Shown one piece after another: positions 40,824-50,096 of a stretch of 64,000 nucleotides of DNA. How positions within the stretch are numbered: position 1 is the first letter of the stretch; the number at the start of each line of letters is the position of its first letter. The position numbers were made by a program, and so were the translations under genes. Source of the stretch: Chitinophaga agri (GTDB lineage Bacteria > Bacteroidota > Bacteroidia > Chitinophagales > Chitinophagaceae); the NCBI RefSeq assembly GCF_010093065.1, contig NZ_CP048113.1, positions 2,480,001 to 2,544,000 on the forward strand, in the 5' to 3' direction. Below the pieces are notes generated by a model. The model made no database searches, was not told the DNA's origin, and saw nothing but the letters and a program-made list of their open reading frames with translations.

Positions 40824-43800
40824 ATGGCCGATAAACATTTTGTCGTACAGGGAGCCACATGCCAATGCAACTTCGGCGGCTCCCCTGATAGGCTGAAAAT
40901 ATCCGCTAATGACCGTGACTATATCAACGATGTAGATGGCAGTGCCAAACCTATTGCCAGTAATAAAGATATAGGGCAACCACTGGAGGCAAAGACCTTT
41001 GGCACCTGCTCCATTACCAGAAGCTCGTGTAGTCCCGCTATCACCCAGTGGCAGGGATTCTATGAAAAAGTAACACTCACCAACGGCGGTAAGATCCTGA
41101 CAGAAAGCAGCAAGGCTATCTGCTCCGTATCCGGTTCGCCCTGTATCTCCATCACCTTCCACGGGCAAAGCGCAGCGGTTAACAGTACACATTTTGATAA
41201 TGTAGAAGTAGAGACACTGACAGCACTTAACCCCATGGCGCCTAAACCGGCGAACAACAAGGAGATACCAAAAGTAAAGTCCATCACCGGAAAGATCGCC
41301 TCCCGTACACCCTCCCTGGAAGTAAGCAGTGGTACATCCATACCCGTGCTCACCGCCCGTATGAACGAATCAATGGTCTTCTCGGTCAAAGATTATTATA
41401 ATCCGGCGAAGGCAGATAAAGAAAAGGTCAGCTGGAAAATATATAAAGGACACAGTTTCGAAGCAGAAGCGATGAGCTTTGCTGAAACAGGTCCGGAACT
41501 ACAGATGAACTTCGATGCAGCAGGCAAGTACCGGGTCATGGCATATGGTACAGCAGGTACCGATACAAAATGTACGATTGATGTAACTGTAGCCATCAAT
41601 AAACTGAAAAATGATATTGAAATCGGTAGCGGTATGGGACGCCTGGTGGGTAAAGATTACCGGGTGAGAAGGGGTGTACCGGTTAACATTGCCGCCAGAT
41701 ACGAGATCACACCTGCCTTACCCGCAGAAAGGCAACTGGTGACCATGCAGGTTACCGATAGTCAGGGGAACATTATTGCCGCCGGCGAACAGGGAGAAGA
41801 CACGATCACCTTCACGCCAGCCAACGGGGCCGCTGCCTATAAAGTCATTGTCAGTATGGACGGACAGGTCATTACCAGAGACCTGACATCCGAAGGGAAC
41901 GGTGTTGTTGCCATCAAAAGTAATCCGGCAGCAGAAGTAGTACGACCAGGGACTTCCATGAGCTTTCAGGTCACAGAGATGACCTACTTTACCCAGCTGC
42001 AGGAATTTGAGACCACCGGCATCAAATGGCAACTGAACGGAAAAGACGTCGGCATCGGCCAGTCCATTACGCTCAGCGGTGATCACTTCACCAGAGAAGG
42101 GAACTATGTGGTCGAAGCCTATGTGATGAAAGCAGATGCCTGGGATGCGAAAAAAGGTGTCCCCTCCTCCCGCGACCAGAAAGATGACTGCCGGTTTGCA
42201 GTGAAGAAAAACGAGATCACCGGTATAAAGGTGGAAAGTGGTGGAACGAAGTGGGTAGTGGGGAAACGCTATACATTGGAAGCGCAAACCCTCATGCCTT
42301 ACCAGGCGTTACTGGACGGACCGGTTACCTGGTCGCCTGCTGGTAGCCATAGCACAAAGGCAACCGGCATCTATGCAACGAAGAAAGGTAAGGTGGTGGT
42401 CACCGCTACACTGAACGGAAAGACCAAAAGCCTGGAGGCAGATGCAGATATGGCCGAAGTAACTACCTGGTATTTTGGAGATAAAGACAGTGTGTACAAA
42501 CCTAAGGCCGGCTGGAATGAGACATTAAAGATCGTCATTACCTGCCCTCCTGCTGCCGGTGAGACGGTAAATGTCCATATCCTGGAAGCTGACCGTACCA
42601 ACTTCAATTATATAAAAGAAATACCCAACTGTAAGTTTGATGCGAATGGCGTGCTGCATGCTGATCTGAATACCAATGACCTCAAACCAGCATTGAGTAA
42701 ACTCTATTTTGAGGGAGATGAATACGATGTATTATTCGCTATTCAGTCGCAACCGAACGGGATACAGTTTGCCAATATGAAAACAGTCGCCGCTAATGGT
42801 AAAACGTTCCTCTTTCCACAAAAACAAAGTAATCTGCGCGGCAGCGAACTAGGGAAATATGTTTATATCAGCAAGGCGAAAGAGGTGGTCAGTGTGAACT
42901 TCTTTGACAGCACCAACTACCCTGCCTATAAAGTGTATAAATACGGAGAGAAAATAAAGATCCGGGGGCAAACCCGAAACCTCGCCGGGGACGAACTCAC
43001 CTTACAGGTATGGCATAATGGCTATAAACAGGAAGATAAGATGGTGATGGAGCTACACGGTAAGCCGGACGACAAGGAACTGCTGGAAGTAGAACTGGAT
43101 ACCGGCAAACTGAAAAGCGGCAACAAAAAGATAGACGACGGACTACGCAGCTATTTTGTTATCATCAAAGAGAAGAATGGAGACAGCTTTAAATTCCCTA
43201 AAGAAGTAGCGGATGCCAACACCTTCAATCCGAAGAACGTCAGCTTTTATCAGCATGTGAAGTTGTCTGACGCAGCGGCTGATAATCTGAATAAAATGGC
43301 GAAAGATATCGCCCCTGCCGTACTGGGCGAAGCACTGGAGAAAACGGAGAATAAGACCGGCTGTCCACGTTGTAATGAAAATATTACACCTGCGATGCTG
43401 AAAAAGGTCTTTAAAGAGGCAGATGACGCCACCCTGAAAACGGTCGCAGATACCTACAATAAATACATGCGTGAGATCGGGATGAATACCTGCTGGAATA
43501 AGGCCCATTTCTTTGCACAGGTATCTGTAGAATCGGGTCCCAAACTGCACATGCAGGGCGGAGAAAGCTTCAACTATTACTGGAAGGAACTGGATGATCA
43601 CTTCCCCCCTTTTCGCACACCGGAAGGACAACAGAAAGCGGAATTATGGGGGCGCCCCGTACAAAAACCAGCCATCCCTGGTGTGACCAAAGAAAACGAA
43701 AAGAACATTGCCAATTATATCTATGGCCCCGATGCGGCGAAAGGAAAGGAACTGGGTAATACCGGGGCGAACGACGGCTGGAACTTCCGCGGGAAAGGGC

Positions 43801-44717
43801 TGATCCAGCTGACCGGCCGTACCGCTTATGAATATGCCAATACCTATACCAAAAGGGAGAACGCGGATATTATTACCAATCCGGATCTGGTCGTATCAGA
43901 TGTGAAGATCGCGGTACTCTCCTCTATGGCATTCTGGAAATGGAAAGGACTACAGGAGAAATCCAACGGACAAACAGCCGTCAACCCTATCAGCATCAAA
44001 GTTGGTAAGAATGTGGTGAAGAGCAATGGCTCAGATGCCTATTCAGAGAAAAAAGAAGCATTCGATAAGAACACGTCTGTTTTGTTTAAGGTGAAAGAGT
44101 GTACCTACGGACTTGTACCCGATGGAGATAACAACCGCTACAAAATTGATGTCGATGCCTTTAAATATGAGTTGGTGCAAAAGAATGACGCCTCTAAACA
44201 ATATCAGTTCGATGTGTATGTGGGCGGTAAGTTAACGGCTACCATTGTCAGGAACGTCAATGCCAAAAAACTCCTGCCGTTCCCCGATACAGGGCCTAAC
44301 TGGGGACGTTTCGGCGGAAGGGATGGCGGAGATGATAACTACTCCGATCCAAAAGTGGCAGCAGCAACACTCGGCTTCCTGTATTCATTGCCTAAGAATA
44401 ATTACACCGGCATGTTATATTTCAATGATATGTCGGCCAGCGATCAGCGTAACCTGGGACACAAGGGACACGTACACGGTGATGATATTGACTTCCGTTA
44501 CCCGGGAAGTACTGCGGAAGCCGGAGAAGTGTTATGGTCAAAGGCAATGCTGAGCTACGCAAATGAAGAAAAATTTGTGGAGGCGCTGGAAAATATCCTT
44601 AGTATTGCCGGCAAGTGGGGCTTCAATACCAACTACGCCTACAAATCAGGGATAAAAGGCACGAAAAATGCAGCGTTCAGCGTGCATCAGAATCACTTCC
44701 ATATTGGATTACGATAG
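40824..44717 (+). CDS. T6SS effector: DUF4280/PAAR-like tip fused to GH19-like and LAS-peptidase domains
   Basis: 1297 residues. Residues 1-125 are a DUF4280 PAAR-like cap (GATCQCNFGGSPDRL, FGTCSITRSSCSP, SGSPCISITFHGQ). Residues ~150-850 are Ig-like or linker. Residues ~885-1100 form a GH19-type glycosidase/lysozyme: NKAHFFAQVSVESG with Glu903, and NFRGKGLIQLTGRTAYEYA (~989-1007). The last part ends in a LAS metallopeptidase: H1216-x-x-G-x-x-x-D1223 in HKGHVHGDDIDFRYPG and H1291-F-H1293 at the very end. So one tip protein carries two predicted peptidoglycan/chitin-cutting activities. The following lipoprotein is a likely immunity protein. Activity is inferred from motifs. Confidence 0.8.
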   Translation: MADKHFVVQGATCQCNFGGSPDRLKISANDRDYINDVDGSAKPIASNKDIGQPLEAKTFGTCSITRSSCSPAITQWQGFYEKVTLTNGGKILTESSKAICSVSGSPCISITFHGQSAAVNSTHFDNVEVETLTALNPMAPKPANNKEIPKVKSITGKIASRTPSLEVSSGTSIPVLTARMNESMVFSVKDYYNPAKADKEKVSWKIYKGHSFEAEAMSFAETGPELQMNFDAAGKYRVMAYGTAGTDTKCTIDVTVAINKLKNDIEIGSGMGRLVGKDYRVRRGVPVNIAARYEITPALPAERQLVTMQVTDSQGNIIAAGEQGEDTITFTPANGAAAYKVIVSMDGQVITRDLTSEGNGVVAIKSNPAAEVVRPGTSMSFQVTEMTYFTQLQEFETTGIKWQLNGKDVGIGQSITLSGDHFTREGNYVVEAYVMKADAWDAKKGVPSSRDQKDDCRFAVKKNEITGIKVESGGTKWVVGKRYTLEAQTLMPYQALLDGPVTWSPAGSHSTKATGIYATKKGKVVVTATLNGKTKSLEADADMAEVTTWYFGDKDSVYKPKAGWNETLKIVITCPPAAGETVNVHILEADRTNFNYIKEIPNCKFDANGVLHADLNTNDLKPALSKLYFEGDEYDVLFAIQSQPNGIQFANMKTVAANGKTFLFPQKQSNLRGSELGKYVYISKAKEVVSVNFFDSTNYPAYKVYKYGEKIKIRGQTRNLAGDELTLQVWHNGYKQEDKMVMELHGKPDDKELLEVELDTGKLKSGNKKIDDGLRSYFVIIKEKNGDSFKFPKEVADANTFNPKNVSFYQHVKLSDAAADNLNKMAKDIAPAVLGEALEKTENKTGCPRCNENITPAMLKKVFKEADDATLKTVADTYNKYMREIGMNTCWNKAHFFAQVSVESGPKLHMQGGESFNYYWKELDDHFPPFRTPEGQQKAELWGRPVQKPAIPGVTKENEKNIANYIYGPDAAKGKELGNTGANDGWNFRGKGLIQLTGRTAYEYANTYTKRENADIITNPDLVVSDVKIAVLSSMAFWKWKGLQEKSNGQTAVNPISIKVGKNVVKSNGSDAYSEKKEAFDKNTSVLFKVKECTYGLVPDGDNNRYKIDVDAFKYELVQKNDASKQYQFDVYVGGKLTATIVRNVNAKKLLPFPDTGPNWGRFGGRDGGDDNYSDPKVAAATLGFLYSLPKNNYTGMLYFNDMSASDQRNLGHKGHVHGDDIDFRYPGSTAEAGEVLWSKAMLSYANEEKFVEALENILSIAGKWGFNTNYAYKSGIKGTKNAAFSVHQNHFHIGLR

Positions 44718-44733
44718 ACTATAATAAAGAAAC

Positions 44734-45849
44734 ATGAAACAACTTCTAGTCATTATGGCCTTCTTGTACTGTATGGGTTGCCAGTCGTCGGAAACGAACA
44801 GCAGCACAGACAGTAGCATCAATGATAGTAAAGCAGACACGATAAAGCCCGAAGAAAAACTATACGATATGAATGCTGCGGCAATCAGAAAACACATGGA
44901 GCTGCAAAAGCACCTGGAAGATGAGCACAACAGGACCAGTTATACCGCTACAGATGTGGACATAGCCATACCGCTACTGGCAGCTGCACTGAAAGATAAT
45001 AAGTTCGTTACGCTGTCTGAAGAAGCATTCCAGCAGAAGATCAGGCAGATCTTCGGAGAAAGCGCCTTACAGACAAATTATTGTGGCGCGAAACAGCATG
45101 ATCAGTTTATCACATTGCTGGCCAGGGAAAATGGCGATGAATTTGATTATACAGAAGATAATGTCATGGTGTCAAAAGCACATCGGTTTATCTTCTCCAT
45201 GCCGTTTCTGGGTGATTTTATCACCTTCCGGGATAGTACACATTATGTATTCAACCTCTCTCAGGTGCAGATAGCCAGGAACCGCTACCTGCTGAATGAT
45301 AATAAAGCTGACCTGGCATACCTGCTGGCGGAAGATACCTTGTTCATTAAAAGCCTGGTATTACATTTCGGTTACACCGCAGATCAGAAGCTAAATGATG
45401 TGGCGATGCATGATATCGGCAGAGCGGATGACAATGAGATCATCAAAGTATGTGAGTATATCTTTGTAAAGGACTGTAAGGGGCAATTGCAGATCCGGGA
45501 AGGATTGCTGCAATGGATCACCGCACATGCAGATGCCAACGAGGCAAGGATGGCCTTTGCGCTATATGAATATGCGATATTATTGTATTCAGATGATGCA
45601 GAACAGGCGTTACATAATCAGCCGCGTACTTACTGGGACAAAGACCAGAAGCGTAAGATCGCATCCTATATTATCAATACCTGGATGCCACTGAATGAAA
45701 AATATGCAGCGGCTAATCCGGCGAAATGGTCCGTGGCAAATCTGATCGACAATCTGGATGTATACGATAACGGGTTGCAGGAGTATATTGTACAACAAAA
45801 ATATTTCTCACTGCCCTATCTGCAGAAGGAGATCAGCGCAAGACAATAG
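44734..45849 (+). CDS. Lipoprotein, putative immunity protein to the PAAR-fusion effector
   Basis: 371 residues with a lipoprotein signal MKQLLVIMAFLYCMGCQS (lipobox MGC). The mature part is largely helical with an acidic surface and no catalytic motif that I recognise. It starts 16 bp after the effector stop and ends the operon before a strong terminator. Being a periplasmic lipoprotein fits neutralising a peptidoglycan-targeting effector. It could instead be an unrelated cargo gene. Confidence 0.55.
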   Translation: MKQLLVIMAFLYCMGCQSSETNSSTDSSINDSKADTIKPEEKLYDMNAAAIRKHMELQKHLEDEHNRTSYTATDVDIAIPLLAAALKDNKFVTLSEEAFQQKIRQIFGESALQTNYCGAKQHDQFITLLARENGDEFDYTEDNVMVSKAHRFIFSMPFLGDFITFRDSTHYVFNLSQVQIARNRYLLNDNKADLAYLLAEDTLFIKSLVLHFGYTADQKLNDVAMHDIGRADDNEIIKVCEYIFVKDCKGQLQIREGLLQWITAHADANEARMAFALYEYAILLYSDDAEQALHNQPRTYWDKDQKRKIASYIINTWMPLNEKYAAANPAKWSVANLIDNLDVYDNGLQEYIVQQKYFSLPYLQKEISARQ

Positions 45850-45878
45850 ACCTGAAAGTATACGACTATAATACCATT

Positions 45879-45911
45879 ACTCCTCCGGCACAACCGGAGG
45901 AGTTTTCTTTT
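45879..45911 (+). terminator. Terminator closing the VgrG island
   Basis: Perfect 10-bp stem ACTCCTCCGG with CCGGAGGAGT around CACAA, followed by TTTTCTTTT, 30 bp after the last stop codon. Confidence 0.85.
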
Positions 45912-45995
45912 ACAGACAACGGTCTGTTCCACCGCCCAACAAACAAGTGTCAAATAAACAATAATAATTACCTATCTTACCTGCAAATTCCGGTT

Positions 45996-47561
45996 ATGAA
46001 AAAGCTACTGGCAGTTACCCTGTTATGCTTCAGCCTGTCGGCCCCTGCCCAGGTGAAGGTACATATTCCCACGATCGATGAAGTAGGCGCCACAAGGCTA
46101 CCCGCTGATATCGCCCCGGTTCATGCTCCTTTCTCCCTACCGGCATTCAAAAAACCTGTATTTCCGAAGTATGCTGTTACGATCAAAGGAAAGGGCGATT
46201 CACAAACAAAAGAGATCCAACAGGCTATTGACGCTGTTAGCAAACGTGGCGGTGGCACCGTGCATATTCCGGCGGGCAACTGGCATTCAGGTCGTATCAC
46301 ATTAAAATCCAACGTGCAGCTGCACCTCGAAGAAAATGCGGTACTGCATTTTGGTGGAGAGATCAGTGATTATCTGCCGGTTGTATTCACCCGTACAGAA
46401 GGTGTGGAAGTGATGTCGCTGGGCGCCTGTATCTATGCGAACGGACAACAGAACATTGCCGTAACAGGTAAAGGGAAACTGGTCGGACCACCTGCCAGCT
46501 GTCCTGTCAGGAAACAGGTAATGCGGCAGGATGTGATAGAAAATGTGGTAGCGGCCAATAAACCCGTAACAGAACGCATTTATGATGGACATAACGGCGG
46601 CCCGGTCTACCTCCCGATGTTCGTTTCTGCTGTCAATTGTAAAAATGTGTATTTAGAGGGCCTGCAACTGGAAAATACCCCCTTCTGGAATATAGTACCC
46701 ATCTACTGTGACAACGTCATTATAAGGGGCATTACTGTCAATTCTGTGGGTATTCCCAGCGGTGATGGTATCGATATAGAATCGAGCAGGAATGTGCTGA
46801 TAGAATATTGTACCTTAAATTGTGGTGATGACTGCTTTACGCTGAAGGCAGGCCGCGGAGAAGATGGACTACGGATAGGAAAGCCGACCGAAAATGTAGT
46901 GATCCGTCATTGTCTGGCACGTCAGGGACATGGTGGTATTACCGTAGGCAGTGAAACCGCGGCTATGATCAGGAACCTGTACGTACATGATGTGGTATTT
47001 GATGATACAGAAGTAGGACTCCGTTTTAAGACCAGACGTCCGCGCGGAGGTGGTGGAGAACACCTGTACTATGAACGTATCCGCATGCGCCTGCGGCTGG
47101 ATGCGTTCAGATGGGACATGCTGGGCGCAAGGATGTATGTAGGCGCACTGGCCGACCGCTTACCTGCGCTGCCGGTGAACCAGTTAACACCAGTATACAG
47201 GAATATCTTCGCTAAAGATATTGTGGTGGATAGTGCCAGGGCACTCGTACGGGTGGATGGTATACCCGAATCACCTATGACCAATTTCCGGCTGGAAAAC
47301 GTAGAGGCCCATTGCAGTAAGCTGGTACAGAGTATAGATGCGGACAATATTATCATTTCCAACGCCCGGATCTATACACCAGATTCACTGATGACACTAG
47401 TAGACAGCCGGAACGTTACTTTTGACAAAGTACACATCATCAATCCCACCAATAAAATTATCACAAACCTGTCCGGCGACCTTACCAATAATATCCGGTT
47501 CACGAACTCTGTTCCCGCCAAACCGGAAGGCTGGGACACGAATACCTGGAAGAAAAATTAA
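45996..47561 (+). CDS. Glycoside hydrolase family 28 (polygalacturonase-like) protein
   Basis: 521 residues with a signal peptide MKKLLAVTLLCFSLSAPAQ. The right-handed beta-helix (parallel repeats from about 60) carries the GH28 active-site set: GIPSGDGIDIESS, LNCGDDCFTLKAGRGEDG (residues ~250-290) and CLARQGHGGITVGSETAAM. The Asp residues in GDGID and GDD and the His in GHGG are the family catalytic and substrate-binding residues. Related enzymes hydrolyse polygalacturonan or rhamnogalacturonan. It stands alone between terminator-bounded neighbours; no transporter is next to it. Confidence 0.88.
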   Translation: MKKLLAVTLLCFSLSAPAQVKVHIPTIDEVGATRLPADIAPVHAPFSLPAFKKPVFPKYAVTIKGKGDSQTKEIQQAIDAVSKRGGGTVHIPAGNWHSGRITLKSNVQLHLEENAVLHFGGEISDYLPVVFTRTEGVEVMSLGACIYANGQQNIAVTGKGKLVGPPASCPVRKQVMRQDVIENVVAANKPVTERIYDGHNGGPVYLPMFVSAVNCKNVYLEGLQLENTPFWNIVPIYCDNVIIRGITVNSVGIPSGDGIDIESSRNVLIEYCTLNCGDDCFTLKAGRGEDGLRIGKPTENVVIRHCLARQGHGGITVGSETAAMIRNLYVHDVVFDDTEVGLRFKTRRPRGGGGEHLYYERIRMRLRLDAFRWDMLGARMYVGALADRLPALPVNQLTPVYRNIFAKDIVVDSARALVRVDGIPESPMTNFRLENVEAHCSKLVQSIDADNIIISNARIYTPDSLMTLVDSRNVTFDKVHIINPTNKIITNLSGDLTNNIRFTNSVPAKPEGWDTNTWKKN

Positions 47562-47611
47562 TGCTTTAAAAGTTATCTTCGCCTTGTTGAAAGAATAACA
47601 GCGCAGATCGT

Positions 47612-48352
47612 ATGTTGAAAAAACTATCCCTGTTGGCTTATCTGATAAGCCCTATTATTGTATTATCATCCTGTGAAAATAAACCGCTGGCAAAAAAAGA
47701 TCAAGCCTCTGGAGCTATCTTTTCCGGCGATTCCGGGTATCTGACAGAAAAAGTGATCATTCCCTATGTTGTGGCTGAAAACCTGCTGGACACAGCCAGT
47801 CCTTCCCGGAAGAAGACGCCTTTAAGTGATAGCCTTATCATGGGGAAATACTATCGCCACCACGATCATTACATGGTCTGCATCTTACATCCTGATGAAC
47901 CATCCAATGGATTGATACTATTTGAGACAACATCAGCAGGACATCCCACCAATGTACAACTGTATGGCCATGGTATTTACAACTATTGCTGGGAAAATGG
48001 TGATATTGCTTTTGGAAAATTACAGGACTATTTTTATCTGATAACCTGCCGTACAGGTATGAGTTACAACGGTAAAGAACGCTATCTATTTAAGGAATTA
48101 TACGCACAGAACCATGTAAACCCTATATTAGAGTTCTCCTGGGACGGCCATCTGCCATCCGCAGAAATAGATTTCCAGCGGTTAACTTCACAGATCACGA
48201 TATCTAATGACAGCGTCATTACTGATTACAGAATGATACACGGCAAACGAAACAGACAATCAGATACCATCTGTGAAGAACCTGTTGATAGCGCCAGGTG
48301 GTGTATGTCATCCGGGACGGGAAATGGAAGGCTACTGACAGTTCCCGCCTGA
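47612..48352 (+). CDS. Lipoprotein of unknown function
   Basis: 246 residues, lipoprotein signal MLKKLSLLAYLISPIIVLSS with Cys in SSCEN. The mature protein shows strands and turns (MVCILHPDEPSNGLILFETT, GHGIYNYCWENGDIAFG) and no recognised domain. It lies 50 bp after the GH28 gene. It may be co-transcribed with it; no further role can be read. Confidence 0.5.
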   Translation: MLKKLSLLAYLISPIIVLSSCENKPLAKKDQASGAIFSGDSGYLTEKVIIPYVVAENLLDTASPSRKKTPLSDSLIMGKYYRHHDHYMVCILHPDEPSNGLILFETTSAGHPTNVQLYGHGIYNYCWENGDIAFGKLQDYFYLITCRTGMSYNGKERYLFKELYAQNHVNPILEFSWDGHLPSAEIDFQRLTSQITISNDSVITDYRMIHGKRNRQSDTICEEPVDSARWCMSSGTGNGRLLTVPA

Positions 48353-48461
48353 GATGGTGGTTATATTAGGCGCTTATCTGAATACATTTAAAAATACCTT
48401 AATAATTACGGCTGCAAAAATCAATTTAATCGCCTACCTTAGCCTTACCTTAACATTTCCA

Positions 48462-49142
48462 ATGAATTACATCAGGTTCTCCCATACCTACAACCACCAA
48501 CAGCTGTGCACAGAACTGGAAAATGTGCTACAGCAGGACTGGCCCCTTCACTTCAACACCCGGGATTACGACGGGGAATGGAGAAGTATTTCCTTACGTT
48601 CCGCAACCGGCAATAGTCAGGATATTCTGGCACATCCGGACGCTGTCTACCAGGATACACCAGTACTGGCGGCCATGCCGTACGCCAGAGAGATCATCGA
48701 TTCCTGGCAATGTGAAAAGGAGGCCGTAAGACTCCTGTCACTGTCCCCAGGCAGCGAGATCAAACCACATAAAGATCAGGGATGCGGCTACCGGAATGGC
48801 ATTTTCAGGATACACATCCCGATCGTAACCAATCCGGATGTGTACTTCACCCTGGAAAACGAAAAACTGCATCTGCCCGCCGGAGAATGCTGGTATATGG
48901 ATTTCAGCTGCACACACGGTATCGTGAACAAGGGGTATACCGCCAGGGTACACCTGATCATGGACTGCGTCCGGAATGAATGGAGTGATCAGCTGTTTGC
49001 TGCGCATGGTTATGATCTTGCTGATAATACGCCCGCTGCCAGGATGGACGCTGCTACGCGTGCCGCTATGATCGCAGAACTGGAAAGAATGGATACAGAT
49101 ACCGCCCGGCAACTCATTGCCAGCTTAAAAGCAGAAAACTAA
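48462..49142 (+). CDS. Aspartyl/asparaginyl beta-hydroxylase-like 2-oxoglutarate oxygenase
   Basis: 226 residues from ATG 48462 (MNYIRFSHTYN); the longer frame to 48354 adds a non-family N-terminus. The cupin core shows SPGSEIKPHKDQG with His and Asp of the HxD iron site, CWYMDFSCTHGIVNKG with the second His, and YTARVHLIMD with the Arg that binds 2-oxoglutarate. The family hydroxylates Asp/Asn residues in peptides or free amino-acid derivatives. Its stop overlaps the sulfotransferase start (TAATG), so the two are translationally coupled and most likely act on the same substrate. Confidence 0.78.
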   Translation: MNYIRFSHTYNHQQLCTELENVLQQDWPLHFNTRDYDGEWRSISLRSATGNSQDILAHPDAVYQDTPVLAAMPYAREIIDSWQCEKEAVRLLSLSPGSEIKPHKDQGCGYRNGIFRIHIPIVTNPDVYFTLENEKLHLPAGECWYMDFSCTHGIVNKGYTARVHLIMDCVRNEWSDQLFAAHGYDLADNTPAARMDAATRAAMIAELERMDTDTARQLIASLKAEN

Positions 49143-50092
49143 TGCAGCAACCGCCTATCCGTAACTGGATACCCTATAAACTCAGCTATGCACAGCAACA
49201 ATGGACCATCAACTGGCTGGACCTGGGCTACTACCGTATGAACCATCCTTTTTTTGATGAAACCATTGCCGTATGCAGGCACAGACAGGCAGAGCGGTCT
49301 TCGCTGAAGAGCATTTCTACTGCTGACTTCCTGATGGATGCCTGTAAAGCGCTCTCCCATCTCTCCCCTTCTGCGTTTGTCTTTCATGTATCCCGCTGTG
49401 GGTCCACCCTTCTTTCACAGGCGTTTTCCACATCACCTCAAAATATTGTGATAGCAGAAGCCCCTTTACTGGATGAGATACTGCGCAGCCTGGAAAAACA
49501 GCCGGACCTCCCACCACAACAACGGGAAAGCTGGTTTAAAGCGGCCGTCAGCCTGATGGGACAGCACCGGAATTTCAGCGAGACGGATTATATCATTAAA
49601 CTCGACAGCTGGCATATTCATTTCTATGAACTCCTGAGAGCATGGTATCCGGATACGCCCTTTTATTTTCTGTACCGCCGGCCCGACCAGGTCGTCGCCT
49701 CTCATGATAAACGCAGGGGCTTGCAGGCCATACCAGGCATGATCTCTCCTCAGTTGCTGAAAGCAGGTGATCTTTCACAGTTTGCAGGCGACTTTAACCG
49801 GTATACGGCGAAGGTGTTGTATGAATATTATTTAAAGCTACAGGCCATCCACGCGTTGCATCACCCTCTAAATGGTTTCTTCGACTACGCTGATGGTGTA
49901 CAGGATATGATGAAGGCATTCAGTGATTTCTCCGGTATTGCGATAAAAGATGCAGAAGAACTCAATAACCGCCTTAAATACCACAGCAAATATACGGGTG
50001 ATGTATTTAAAGCAGAAGCAGCAGCAGATGCCAGTTATTTTTATGCAGATAGCCATGCTGCGTATGAACAGTTACGCGCACAGATAAAATAA
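49142..50092 (+). CDS. PAPS-dependent sulfotransferase family protein
   Basis: 316 residues. The 5'-phosphosulfate loop VSRCGSTLLSQAFS (about 80-93) is the P-loop-like PAPS site of sulfotransferases. The later FYFLYRRPDQVVASHDKRRG resembles the 3'-phosphate-binding segment (R-x(n)-D-x-x-x-S). It lies between a hydroxylase gene (1-bp overlap) and an APS kinase gene (4-bp gap). The layout suggests that a newly made hydroxyl group is the sulfate acceptor; the substrate is unknown. Confidence 0.8.
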   Translation: MQQPPIRNWIPYKLSYAQQQWTINWLDLGYYRMNHPFFDETIAVCRHRQAERSSLKSISTADFLMDACKALSHLSPSAFVFHVSRCGSTLLSQAFSTSPQNIVIAEAPLLDEILRSLEKQPDLPPQQRESWFKAAVSLMGQHRNFSETDYIIKLDSWHIHFYELLRAWYPDTPFYFLYRRPDQVVASHDKRRGLQAIPGMISPQLLKAGDLSQFAGDFNRYTAKVLYEYYLKLQAIHALHHPLNGFFDYADGVQDMMKAFSDFSGIAIKDAEELNNRLKYHSKYTGDVFKAEAAADASYFYADSHAAYEQLRAQIK

Positions 50093-50096
50093 TCAG

